A stretch of 64,000 nt of DNA. Origin: Eriocheir sinensis (taxonomy: Eukaryota > Arthropoda > Malacostraca > Decapoda > Varunidae). Positions 36,001 through 46,002 of the stretch are shown one piece after another. A program made the position numbers and the translations under genes. The DNA lies in the NCBI RefSeq assembly GCF_024679095.1, contig NC_066570.1, positions 9,514,771-9,578,770 on the forward strand, read 5' to 3'. Numbering within the stretch: the stretch's first letter is position 1; the number at the start of each line of letters is the position of its first letter. The notes below the pieces were generated by a model. That model was not told the DNA's origin. It worked only from the letters and a program-made list of their open reading frames with translations, and searched no databases.

Positions 36001-36190
36001 TGTGTCACCGTCGAGCAATAAACGGCTGTGTCACCGTAGAGCCATAAATAAACGGCTGTGTCACCGTAGAGCCATAAATAAACGGCTGTGCCACCGTAGA
36101 GCCATAAATAAACGGCTGTGCCACCGTAGAGCCATAAATAAACGGCTGTGCCACCGTAGAGCCATAAATAAACGGCTGTGCCACCGTAGA
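33003..36190 (+). repeat. 30-bp satellite array, about 3.2 kb
   Basis: The unit CGGCTGTGTCACCGTAGAGC plus CATAAATAAA is repeated roughly 105-110 times. Frequent variants are 26-bp units lacking one TAAA, C/T alternation at GTGYCACC, and GTGAGAGCC in place of GTAGAGCC. Blocks of identical variants occur side by side, indicating local amplification. The unit length is divisible by three, so all the long open frames here are artefacts. Confidence 0.98.
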
Positions 36191-36604
36191 TAAACAGTGT
36201 TGGCACCCTGGGGGTTAAGGCCTTCTGGAATCCCTCTGCATCTTGGGATCATTACCTGGCTTTTCGTCTTCCAATTAGATTAATTTTTTTGTGCTTTGAA
36301 TGTTCTTGAATCACTTCAAAGCACTTCATAGCAAACTCTCGCTATAACGAACCAATTGGGGGAAGGGGGTGACATTATATCTGAGAGATCCGAACTTCTG
36401 ATATATAACTAATTTTGTTCATTATGAGCACAGTCACCTCTTGATTAACACAAGTTTAAACAGCACGTTTTTTTATTTAACACGAGTTTATATTTAAGGA
36501 GATACGATTAACTAACGTGATATTTTCGATTTAACGTGCGTTTAATCGATGACGTCACGCTCACCCACGCTACTTCTGGGCAGGGATCCACAAACGTGCT
36601 CACT

Positions 36605-36867
36605 AACTTCAAAAGTTGGAAAGTTTTGTTTTGTCGGCACAACATTTGTGGTCATATACCGGAGAGAGACAGAAGGGGAAGGAATTATAGGAGACGGGAA
36701 CAGATCCCAGGAGATGGGACACAACCCCCGATTAATACCTGGTACCCATTCACTGCTGGGTGGACAGGGGTGTAGGGAAAGCCGCCCAAATTTTTTCACT
36801 CCACCCATCAAACCCGGGCTCTCTCGGTTGTAAGCCGAGTGTGCTAACCACTGCACCACGAAGCCCC
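36605..36867 (-). mobile_element. tRNA-Val-derived SINE, copy 2
   Basis: Read on the minus strand it starts GGGCTTCGTGGTGCAGTGG, includes an intact B-box-like region near AGCCCGGGTTTGATGGG and shares its body with 60107-60715 (GAATGGGTACCAGGTATTAA, then TTCTGTCTCTCTCCGG). It has a single, unrepeated head. Confidence 0.88.
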
Positions 36868-37019
36868 CACACTAACTACGAACTAACATAACTACGCACT
36901 ATTGATTTAGCGACCGACGTTAACTTCAGATCCACAAAGCAACCCTTACATTGTAGTTAGAGGCACCTAGGCTGCTGATTGGTTGATGACGTCATTGGCC
37001 TTGCAACGAATCACAAGCA

Positions 37020-37175
37020 TGTTTCTTTTCTTTTTTCTTTTTTTTTTTACAACAAAGGAGGCAGCTCAAGGGCACAAAAAAAAGGAAAACAGTAATAAAA
37101 AAAAGACCGCTACTCGCTGCTCTTAAAAAAGAATCAAAAGAGGTGGCCGAAAGAGAGGTCAATTTCGGGAGGATG
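37020..37175 (-). mobile_element. Jockey/CR1-like 3' end, copy 3
   Basis: The reverse complement of the shared 3' end: TCCTCCCGAAATTGACCTCT, CGGCCACCTCTTTTGATTC and GTGCCCTTGAGCTGCCTCC, then an A-rich tail. This is a severely 5'-truncated insertion of about 150 bp. Confidence 0.82.
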
Positions 37176-38472
37176 GAAGTTGTGGATCAGTATGCTGGGG
37201 GAGAAAAGACCTCTGTGATAGTGAAAGTGACTTTTTCAAGCTTTGAAATCAGTGTTAGTGGTGAAGACAGTGACATCAACAACATTGAACTCCAGCCCCT
37301 CGTCTTATCAGGAAGGGTGAGCCCCGTTATTGTGCAACCTCAGTTTTGGGCCATTACGGTGATGGAGTAAGTGATACTCAGGCCCCTGAAAATGCATCCC
37401 ACCACCCTTCAGGTTATCAAGCTGAAAACATGAGGGTAATGAAGGGGGTTTGTAATGGGGTCGAGTGCGTGGAGGAGAGGGCTGCTGCCAACCACAACAT
37501 ACACAGTGCTAAGTGACCTAAAAGTTATTGCGCTTCATCACATCACCACGGAAACACCACATGACGTAGAAACTTCGGGTTTGAGGCAGATTGAAGAGGA
37601 AGGATGGATTAAGCGAATGCTTATAATCTAAAGCTACTGGCTTAGGTAGAGCCGTGAAATTTATAATAGATAGTGACCAATTTTCGGGAGAGCGTCAGAA
37701 CGCGGGGTGAGGAGGGACGATGGCCAACGCAAGTGTCAAGTGTTGAAAGTGAAGTACAAATGTAAATAAAATGAGAACGTGTGTTTTTGTTGTTTCTATG
37801 ACCTACCAATGTATTAATAATGTGTTTCTTTAAGGTTAGAGTAACAAAAAACCCAAAATAGGAAGACTTTCCCAGTGTCCAGGAACATAACCCCCCCCCC
37901 CCATTACTATTGTTTCTTATGGGGATATTATGTTTAAATAATGTGATTTTAAATAACACAACATCTCCAGGAACATAACCCTCGTGTTAATCAAGAGGTG
38001 ACTGTACAGTGCTGCCTCATTATTGCCGGGGGTTAGGTTCCTGAAATACCAGTCGATGCCTAAAACCGTCAATACTGATTTTTGTCTAGTCGTGTAACCT
38101 CCTGTTTTTCTTTCTATCCCACCAACCACTTATATGTTCTGAGCAACTTACTTGAAATACTTCTTAGATATAAATTCCTTTGGTAATAGAAACAACTTAA
38201 TACAGAAACAAAAATACTTTTATCGAAGAAATAAGTATGAAAGGAAACTGGTTGATGCATGATTCCATCTGGCCATGGCGGCCATGCTGGTACCCTGCCG
38301 ACTGGCCCAGGCTCAACGTAATGGCCGCCGCATCGTCATCATCGTCCCTATTTTCACCCTATTCAAGTTCATCAACATTTTCTTCCACACTGTCTTCACC
38401 AGCAAACCGAGCATAGAGATGTCTGGCTTTTTCCCAGATGAATATGGAGTCTAGCAGCATGTGTCGGTGGTT

Positions 38473-38619
38473 TAACCCTTTCAGTGCGACGACGCATCAC
38501 CGTATGGAAAGGGTTGATCCTCTTCGAAACCTCTTAATCCTCTTCTAAACCCCTTAAGAGGAAATGGAAGAGGATTAAGAGGTATAAAAGAGGATTAATC
38601 CTTTTCCATTTCCTCTTAA
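38473..38619. repeat. TTAA-bounded palindromic units
   Basis: A CCCTTTC...GGAAAGGG unit (about 38476-38513) is followed by near-palindromes made of CCTCTTAATCCTCTTC and its complement GAAGAGGATTAAGAGG, each delimited by TTAA or TTGA. The same composite is at 47940-48115. Confidence 0.75.
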
Positions 38620-39207
38620 CCCTTTCCTTGCGTGCGGGACGGGACGCGACTATCCCCTAAGGCACAGTCAGGCAGCCCAATGGGGGTCTCTTTTAACCTC
38701 TGTATCTCAAAAACTGTTCATCACGGCTAAAAAACAAAAACATCATTGGAAAGAGGAGGTCCAGATCTATAGGAGTCGGTTATGTATGCCTCTCTTGCGA
38801 ATGTACATGTACATTCAGGGAGTGTTGAATGTTAACACTTACGTCGGTGCGTGCACGATGATCAGCCATATTGAGAGAACTGCGGACATTTCTCCTTGAG
38901 ATTCTGGCAAGGGAGCATTGCCAACTGCAATAATTACAACTATTTGGTCAAAGAATCAGTCAGGTGATAGGTGAAGCTATGCAAAAATGCCGCTATATTG
39001 GGCAAGAACATCCACCAGTTACTCGTCCGTAGATTTGCCACGTTGGGCTGATATGATTTTCCACCAAATTTAGTGAAGAACCCATTCAATTGGCAATCCA
39101 GTGTTGTGAGAATTAGTGCTGGAACACTTCCATACGCTCACAGTGAGCGTTTAGCACCACCAGCAAATACGCCTAATGCTCGCTGCGAGCGTTTAGCAAT
39201 GAAAGGG
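38620..39207. mobile_element. TTAA-flanked element inside Tigger transposase
   Basis: TTAA at 38616-38619 and 39208-39211; ends CCCTTTCCTTGCGTGCG and AGCAATGAAAGGG. It is 588 bp and non-coding. TTAA-bounded palindromic units flank it on both sides. Confidence 0.7.
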
Positions 39208-39261
39208 TTAACCCTTTCCACACTGTGACGGCGACATCTGCATCACGTATTGAAAGGGTTA
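39208..39261. repeat. 47-bp TTAA-bounded unit
   Basis: TTAA, then CCCTTTCCACACTGTG, CGACATCTGCATCACG and GAAAGGG, then TTAA. A close relative ends the composite at 48070-48116. Confidence 0.75.
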
Positions 39262-39865
39262 AGTTCTCAATCCAAATGTTCAATGTCTTCTCCATTTTCA
39301 GAAGGGCATCATCTCTCACATGCATTGTTACTTTTGCTGAAGCAGCTGTGCTCAAAGCTGGAGCATCTTTAACCCGCTCTGACATGCATAGTTTTTTTTA
39401 AATATGTACCGCCAGTCTGCCGGCTTTTGTTATTGGTTTTCAATGGTCCAAAACCAAGGAAAATGGGTTCAAGCAGGAAACCAAATCTGAAAAGTACCCT
39501 GTTGTATGTAAGTTTTGATTAAAGAAGCGTCTCTGAGCAAAAAAAATGACCTTATTTTGGCTGACCACGCAACGGCTGAGTCAAGCCAGCTGCGTGAGTG
39601 GCATCACATACACAAAGCACAGCAGACTCTCGGATGACTTGGTCAAAATTGGCCTTCGAAACTGGGTCAAATTTGGATGATATTTTTTAATTTAGCATAA
39701 GCGGTCGTCGTTTTTTGATGCGATGTTGTTTTACGGTACTGTGATTTGTACAACCGTCCAGGTTAATGTCTTTTTCTCTTCGCTTAATTTCACGAGCACT
39801 GGATTCTTTCATGCCATACTGACGACCAATGGCAACATAGCTCATTCCACTTCTTACTTTGTTTA

Positions 39866-40160
39866 GCAGAGAAACTGCATTAACACAGTGAAAATATCCC
39901 ATAATGAACACCACTGAGTGGACTGTGGACATGAAGGTAAAGTTAACCCCACTCACACTCGTGACTGTCGGAAACGCTTTTAATCAACTCCTTTTGGCAC
40001 ATACGGTGTATATATACATCAGAGAAACTGCGTTAACACAGTGAAAATTTTCCATCCCTGTGACCTTTCAGCTCATCGGTGGCATAGTTGGTTTGCTGCC
40101 CTGACTTCTACTCAGAAGGCCCGGGTTTGAACCCCAGCACTCAGTGGTGTTCATTATGGG
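39866..40160 (+). mobile_element. SINE-like insertion with 12-bp target duplication
   Basis: TTACTTTGTTTA occurs at 39854-39865 and 40161-40172, precisely flanking a 295-bp insert in the Tigger transposase. The insert holds a tRNA-like segment (A-box-like TGGCATAGTTGG at 40080, B-box-like GGGTTTGAACCCC at 40123). An inverted repeat, CCATAATGAACACCACTGAG at 39899 and its complement near 40138-40158, lies at its right end and inside it. Confidence 0.72.
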
Positions 40161-41318
40161 TTACTTTGTTTAATATTTCGTTCTTTTCTTCCAAGGTGAG
40201 CACTTCTCTTGCCCTTTTAGCTTTCTTCTCTCCACTTGGAAGATCACAAGGGTGCTTAAGAGCCATGCCATTGAGTAGGACGAAGGACGATAACGTAGCT
40301 GTAGCCGTGAACGTTGTTGGAATGAGACACACGTGGACTTGTCGGAACGGCAGGAACATACCCTAAAGGAGCAGCCAGTGACGCCTGGTGGGTGGCGCAG
40401 AAACTAGCTAGGAGGCGAAAAATACAATTTTTTTTTAGCATCAGATAAATCCCGTCTATAATCAAAACCGTCTTAAAAATAAAAATCAATAATGAGGGGG
40501 CACTGTGGAAAGTGTGTTATTTTTTACCATTTCCAAATATAACAAAGCTTATTTATTAAATTAGATGAAAGTTTATGTACTTATGTACATACATTCATCG
40601 CAAACACTACACCCATACTACAGGGAAATTAAAACTAATTACGCATTAGACACTATGTTATGCTGACCAGCGAGCGTGTACATACTCGCCCCGCCCGCCA
40701 CCCAACATACCGGTAACCCCACAATTACTAAACTTGTTGGTAAATCCCCGCACACACTGGAAAGGCAAAATTGTTTGTTAAAGTTGAAATTCATTATATC
40801 GTGGCTCAGAGAAGCAAGGGTTTACTGTACATTATTTATGATAGAAAGATCAGAGCTCCTTCTAGAGATGCAGGCTATCCAATATCCTGCCCCTACATGG
40901 GAAAATACATCACAGGAAAGGAACCACCGTTAGCCACCAAGTGTTGTGGGGTTTCATTTCTTGAAGCATATGAGAAATTAATTTATTTAAGAGAATAAAT
41001 CTTTTCCCAAATATTCCACCAAAAATTTTTACCCGTGCCTCAAAGACAGGAAGGCAAACACTAACCAAAGGGATCTCTATGGCTTAAGGCCTTATGGAGT
41101 CTTTTTCTGCAACTAGGGTCTTTTAAAGCAGCATTGTATTTTAAATACATGTATTTAATGTTAAGCAGATAAAATTTTCACTAATAATGGCATTTTTCAG
41201 GCACCAATGTAAACAATACTGGCAAGATCCTACTGTAGTGGCTTTTCCATGTCAGTTGTCATTTAGAGCCTAACATTACCCCAAACATTAACAACACAGA
41301 GCAGCTTAATCAAATTAC

Positions 41319-41412
41319 CTGTTCACACTCCATGTCATCATTGTTATCATCCGTCACATCACTTGAAGCTTCATCAATGTTGCGGATCAGTGACAACAAG
41401 TCATATCGGGCC
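41319..41412 (-). CDS. Snurportin-1-like gene, second coding exon
   Basis: On the minus strand TTTGTCCAG precedes and GTAATTTG follows a 94-nt open exon. It encodes ARYDLLSLIRNIDEASSDVT and DDNNDDMECEQ. The exon starts in phase 2, exactly completing the codon left open by the exon at 43233-43394, and ends in phase 0. In snurportin-1 the importin-beta-binding segment (R-x-x-Y/D-x-x-x-x-x-R) is followed by an acidic stretch ending near D-M-D; the same order is seen here. Downstream exons (the trimethylguanosine-cap-binding domain) are not found in this window, so the gene is partial. Confidence 0.65.
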
Positions 41413-41629
41413 CTGGACAAACAAAATTGTCAGAAATTGAAGTTTTCACTCTAATATGACTATTAAGACTTCAGCAGTAAGATATTCCAGCAGTTTACAG
41501 AATGGCAATATGAAATACCAATAGCTGGTACAAGTAATTCAGACAGATGAAACATACTACAGGTAATGATCAATAATATTAACAGTATCCATTATTCAGT
41601 GATGAGGTCAGAATATCCAATTTGATCTA

Positions 41630-43218
41630 CAGTACCCTCCCGAATTTTGCACTTACTTCGTTCCACAGATCTTGCGGATCGTGAAACTCGGGGTATTGAA
41701 AACACTGAAAAAGCGCTTATTTGTTCTGGCCCGTGGAGAAGGTGACTTTTTTTCCCACTTTACTCCCTTGTTATCTCAAAATACTTAGTGTAAATAGGAA
41801 GAAAATGTGAAGAGAGAACGGGTCGTTTGGAGGCCACAGCTGAAGGCAGCTGGCTGCCTTACAATTGGCTGACAGTTCTGAAAACACATTTGTGATTCGC
41901 CGAGTCAAATGACATCATCAACAATGCTCATCCAACCAGCGGCCTCTAACTATGACGAAACGAAAGCTTTGTGAATCTGAATTCAACGTTGATATTTAAA
42001 TCATCAATCCGTAGCTTTTTCCGCGGGCTATTAGCGCACATCTCTGTGAATCTCACCCCAGCACACGTGAACACAGTCACCCAACCACTAGTTTCTCATG
42101 AATTTTGTAGAGAGATTCAAAGTCGGCTGCATTTCACAGGAAACTCATTGAAATTCTAACCAGAAACTCAGTCACCAGCATGTCGGTTATTTTCTCGTGA
42201 GGTTGGTAAGTTGTGGTCACAAGAAGATGAAGAGCGTGTCGGCTGATTGGTTCAGTAGCAGTTTATTCCAGTACCACAATGAGTTCCACAAAGCTAGATA
42301 AGCTTGGAGTAATCAGGTTGAGCAGGTCTTGGACTTGTCTTGTCCAAGCGTAGCCACTGCCTCATCATGTCTGGGTCCTCACTGTTACGAACGTTCTGGT
42401 ATCATTTAACGGTAGCAAGCTGTAACAAACCCTCCCTTTGTCTCCGAGCTAACCACTCACGAACTAACAAAAGCTTTCCTTTTATTTTTTTATTTTTCTT
42501 CAGCAAACACCACAAAGCAAACTCTGCAATGCCTGGATCCATTGTTTGTTTTGCTCTTCAACTGATATATCCCAGAATGCAACATTCCTCCATGTGGCCA
42601 AACTTGAGGATAAATTTGAGACAGAAAATCCTTGGAAAATAATTTTGGTGGAAAATCCCTGAGAAACTAGCTTGTGTGACCATGCCTGCTGGTGTCACAC
42701 TGGGCCTTTTTCCTCCAACCATGTTTGCGATAGGGATGACCGGCAACTCCAACTTTTCCGGGTGTGCGTCACACACGGCCAAGGTCAGTTGTCAGTATCC
42801 ACAACGTAAACAAAGCAGTCACCCTGTATCGATTAAATAGTGGACGAAGCAGCTCTGCCAGTCTACGCGTCTCTTGCTTGGCCATTTTCCACTGCTCCTC
42901 ACTCCTCAGCCACTGCCGTCGTCTGTTTGTTGACATACAGCCGCATGGTTGCTCATACCCCCAACTATTTTCCACCCGTACGGACAACCAACAACTTGCT
43001 TTTGGTTGGGCCCATGGGCAACCGCAGTTGCCAATAGCCCCAACAGTTGAAGGAAAACGGCCAGTGTGACATCGTCTTAAATACTCGTGTGTGATGCCGA
43101 TGATAGGTAGATGTGACCCGTACGTACATGTCAAAGCAGCGCAAAACTCAGGGCGATAATGCACGAAAGTCTGGATGGTAAGAATTTAGGACTGAGCACG
43201 AAACTCGGTAAGGTACTG
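41630..43218. mobile_element. Pogo-type element in the snurportin-like intron, copy 2
   Basis: TA at 41628-41629 and 43219-43220; ends CAGTACCCTCCCGAATTTT and CAGTACCTTACCGAGTTTC. It is 1.59 kb and homologous, in opposite orientation, to 28926-30666 (shared CAGAAAATGKGAAGWGAGAA and GGGCWATGGGCAACC-like blocks). It ends 15 bp from the donor of the upstream exon and fills most of the 1.8-kb intron. Confidence 0.8.
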
Positions 43219-43232
43219 TATTTCAAACTCAC

Positions 43233-43394
43233 TCCTTCCTGGCCTGCAGAACCATCTTGCGTCGTTCATCCTGGGAGGACCCAGTGGCCTTGACCTTGTA
43301 AAGGGCAAAGTGGGGATGCTCAGCATGGGGGTTGTTGGGGCAGGATGTCACTTCAATCCCACCAAGACTCGACAGCAAATCCTCCATGGTGGAT
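43233..43394 (-). CDS. Snurportin-1-like gene, first coding exon
   Basis: The minus strand has a pyrimidine-rich acceptor ending CTTTTATAG, 7 nt of leader, then ATG at 43387 opening MEDLLSSLGGIEV. The exon continues through EHPHFALYKVKATGSSQDER and RKMVLQARKE to a GTGAGT donor. A short leader in this exon implies an upstream non-coding exon. Snurportin-1 has an M-E-E/D-L start, an H-P-R/x-x-x-x-Y-K-x-K motif and a Q-S/x-E-R-R-R-x-x-x-L-E block, the importin-beta-binding domain that carries snRNPs into the nucleus. Spacing and motif order fit. Identity rests on this N-terminal similarity alone. Confidence 0.65.
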
Positions 43395-43779
43395 CTATAA
43401 AAGAGGAAGACATTCAGCCCTGAGGTAGTTAGTATAACTGTAGAGCAGCAGTCCCACAAACCCCTAGTTTTAATTCTACATGAAGTTCTCTGAGATGGCA
43501 AGCACTGGCAACATATTACACCTAACCAACAAATTTTGATAAAAAAAAATACATAAACAACTATTTATCAAAATTCCATTGGTTCAATATTCCAGTGGTA
43601 CAAACTTTGAAGGCAGGAAATTATAATCTGAAAAATACCAAGTCAAATTTTTCAAGGGCACAAAATTATCATCTGAAAGTATTATGATAAAACATCAATT
43701 GAAATACTGGAAATACTGTGATGCAAGGCTATCTCAAATATCAGCTATATGATTCACATGCAATGAATAATTGAAATAC

Positions 43780-44020
43780 CATTTATATGCACTTGCAGAG
43801 GCAGATGTTTTTCATGTACCTGAAATGAGATAAGTAATTATAGGTATGAAGAGGCCTTTGTTCGTTCCAATATGATCTGACAATAGGCTGTTTGATAAAA
43901 GTTTTCATGTGTTTGTATGGTATATTGGCAGTGCATATTGGCATGCTTGGGATTTATATAAGGTGTAATGTTTTTTTGCATACATAAACATTCAAATGTA
44001 TTATTGCAAAACACAGGTGA
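43780..44020 (+). repeat. Solo arm of an inverted-repeat element
   Basis: TGTTTGTATGGTATATT and CATACATAAACATTCAAATGT match one arm (48340-48540) of the inverted-repeat element at 47606-48632. Only one orientation is present here. Confidence 0.6.
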
Positions 44021-44054
44021 ATATTTATCACAAGATCATTTTCTGTGGTTGTAA

Positions 44055-44343
44055 ATTTGGAGAGGCGGTGGCTGAGTCGTCAAAGTAACGGCCTCGTGTT
44101 CAGGGTTCAATCCCCGGTGCCACCAAGCTGGGATTTTCAGCCGGTGGCTTAAAACTACCCACATGCTGTCCAGAAGACCACCTATCAACCCGGACTCTAG
44201 ATTCTAGGATCAAAGATGAGCTCTGGGAGGGCAGCATGAGCCAATGCAAGATGGCGCCACTTTAAACACAAGCCTTGGACCGACCATCAGGATTCATCGG
44301 GAAAGCCTACAGGTAGCAACAATAGCAAAAAAAAAAAAAAAAA
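44055..44343 (+). mobile_element. tRNA-derived SINE with poly-A tail
   Basis: The head has a canonical A box (GTGGCTGAGTCG) and B box (GGTTCAATCC) in a tRNA-Leu/Ser-like GGCGGTGGCTGAGTCG...GGTGCCACCA frame. A body with ACTACCCACATGCTGTCCAG follows, then an A run at 44327-44343. Relatives: 22923-23165 (minus) and 51585-51850 (plus, diverged). Confidence 0.85.
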
Positions 44344-44809
44344 GATACTTCAAGTAGGCTAATTGGTAGTTTAGGCTCAACTGCTTGGTCGTTCGAGACG
44401 GACTGATTCAGCAAAGCGGAGCAGTTAGTGAAGCAATTGAAATAACGAGGGAGCCAATTTCGGCAACGCTCAGGCAGTCAGCTGTTGGCTTGGGACAAGA
44501 TTGGAGGTATGCTGGCGTTGAGGGAGTCTACGTGGTGACTTGGGGTCATCGCAGTGGATTGGTTGGCTCTCGGCGATGGTGTGATGGTTTTGCTTCTTGG
44601 GCCATTGGCTGCGTTGTTGTGTTCCCTGTCTGGTCCTGGAGGTTGGCCGGTTAGCTGTGGGCTTGCCGGGCGCCCGGTTACTACTGGTTGGTTGTTTTCC
44701 ATTCATGCTGACTCTCTCTGTGTCATCAAAGGTGACCACCCTGAAGGAGGTGAGTGAGGCGGTGTTGTTCTTTGTTGCAGTTTATTTGACCACATTTTCA
44801 CTCAATCAT

Positions 44810-45015
44810 TAACCCCCTGGCCGTGGATTTCCTACCAGAAGACATCACCGAGCTACAGGAGTGGAGCAAAAAGTGGCTGCTACAATTCAATGAAGAAAAA
44901 AGTAAAGTCCTGCACCTTGGGAGGGGAAATTCAGCATACCAATACCACATGGGAAACACTCCACTACCCACCACAGAGGCAGAGAAAGACCTGGGAGTAT
45001 ATGTTACCAGGTTAC
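44810..45015 (+). pseudogene. CR1/L2-like RT fragment (post-palm region)
   Basis: The plus strand reads LPEDITELQEWSKKWLLQFN, EEKSKVLHLGRGNSAYQYHM and PTTEAEKDLGVYVT. The sequence L-Q-x-W-S-x-x-W-x-L-x-F-N-x-x-K-x-K-V-L-H-L-G with a later E-K-D-L-G-V follows the catalytic box in CR1/L2-type RTs. The fragment is open and short; both ends join unrelated sequence. It is distinct from the Jockey-like family above (SFNASKTQFLHLS). Confidence 0.8.
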
Positions 45016-45422
45016 CAGAGAAGGTGAAATCTGTGCCAATCACAGTAATGTATGTGTGCCACTTCTACACTCATGAGTGGACGGATGGAATGAAACTGAC
45101 TTACAGTTGTAGAATACAGAGTCTGAGCTACACTCATGTGATCTTATCTCCAAATCTATCTTTGTCCACATTTTCTTTAAATTACCACACACTCTTTGCC
45201 TCCATCACTTCTTCTAATTCATTCCAAGTATTTCTATTTCCATTGGGAAAACTGTACTTTTTTGTCATGAAGATCGCACATCAAAGCACAAATGCAATCG
45301 GACAGGAGTGCATGGGTGCTATTTCTAAGAGTTTACAACGCAGACCGAGACTAGGGTCTTGCCACCCTTTCCTTACATTACGGAACGCCATTTGTTCCGT
45401 ATTTGGCTGTCTGAATGGTTAA

Positions 45423-45998
45423 CCCTTAGAGTACGGGTGGCGAGATATTTCTCTGGATGGTGTGCGCGGGGAAAATTTAGACATTTAAAAGAGGTGGAAA
45501 AGGTGTCTTTGCAATAAATGTATATTCATTTAGTATATATGGTGGTGTAATAAAACTTCTCTCCTAATAATAATAAAAAAGTTATGACAGATGAAAATAT
45601 TGCACATTTTCTCGTGGCTGTGACGCGTCGCGTGGAAACACCCCACTCTCTCTCTCTCTCTCAATGTCAGTACCATATCAGTCATCAGAGTCACTGTCAC
45701 TTTGATTCGCCCGCGCCCTACTTCCGCCCGGAGCAGAGGAACTGCTTGACGCATCACGAGACATGCCAGATGTATTCCAAACAAAAGTGGAAAATGATCT
45801 GTGGCCTTCGGTAGGGCGTACGCTGAGACGAATGAGTGTGTGTACAGATGCCAGATGCCTCCACCATTCTTCTGAGTCAAGAACTGGCAGTATATTTAAA
45901 ACGTAGGGAGCATAGAGTGTGATGATTTTATGTATGATCCCCGTATGGGTGGGGCGTGTGGTAGCGTACTTATATATACGATCGCTGTAATCTAAGGG
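45423..45998. mobile_element. TTAA-flanked element, family P1, copy 2
   Basis: TTAA at 45419-45422 and 45999-46002; ends CCCTTAGAGTACGGG and ATCTAAGGG. It is 576 bp and homologous over its full length to 23788-24427, the main length difference being the CT tract. Independent flanks show two separate insertions. Confidence 0.78.
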
Positions 45999-46002
45999 TT
46001 AA

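Larger units (their letters stand above)
36431..38004. mobile_element. Pogo-type element (family CAGTCACCTCTTGATTAACA)
   Basis: Inverted ends both read CAGTCACCTCTTGATTAACA. The right flank is TA (38005-38006); the left is CA, a probable mutated TA. It contains a reverse-oriented tRNA-Val SINE and a Jockey/CR1-like 3' end. No transposase is recognisable. Confidence 0.8.
38290..40266 (-). pseudogene. Tigger-type transposase remnant
   Basis: From an ATG at 40266 the minus strand encodes MALKHPCDLPSGEKKAKRA and VLTLEEKNEILNKV (start of the CENP-B N-terminal helix-turn-helix). After the insertion at 39866-40160 it continues LLNKVRSGMSYVAIGRQYGM and ESSAREIKRREKDI, finishing that domain. At about 39385-39265 it reads AKVTMHVRDDALLKMEKTLN, the start of the second (Tc5-type) DNA-binding domain. 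After TTAA-bounded insertions, about 38475-38360 reads LLDSIFIWEKARHLYARFAG. The DDE catalytic domain is absent, so this copy could not transpose itself. Confidence 0.75.
38007..40505 (-). mobile_element. Tigger/pogo element with broken transposase
   Basis: The ends read CAGTGCTGCCTCATTATTG and CAGTGCCCCCTCATTATTG inward. The left TA (38005-38006) is shared with the neighbouring pogo element; the right flank is TG. The element is 2.5 kb and carries a minus-strand transposase remnant interrupted by a SINE-like insertion (39866-40160) and by TTAA-bounded sequences (38473-39260). Confidence 0.8.
36331..40827. mobile_element. Possible outer pogo-type element split by two others
   Basis: At the left, GCAAACTCTCGCTATAACGA follows a TA (36329-36330). 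At the right, the inward end is CAGTAAACCCTTGCTTCTC with TA at 40828-40829. They could be the two diverged ends of one element into which 36431-38004 and 38007-40505 were inserted. The terminal match is imperfect, so this is tentative. Confidence 0.35.

Noticed and set aside
33003..36190. CRISPR-like regular repeat array
   Set aside because: Units are contiguous with no unique spacers, and the context is eukaryotic. It is a satellite.
33000..36250. Many long open frames on both strands
   Set aside because: They arise because the 30-bp unit is divisible by three and lacks stops in several frames.
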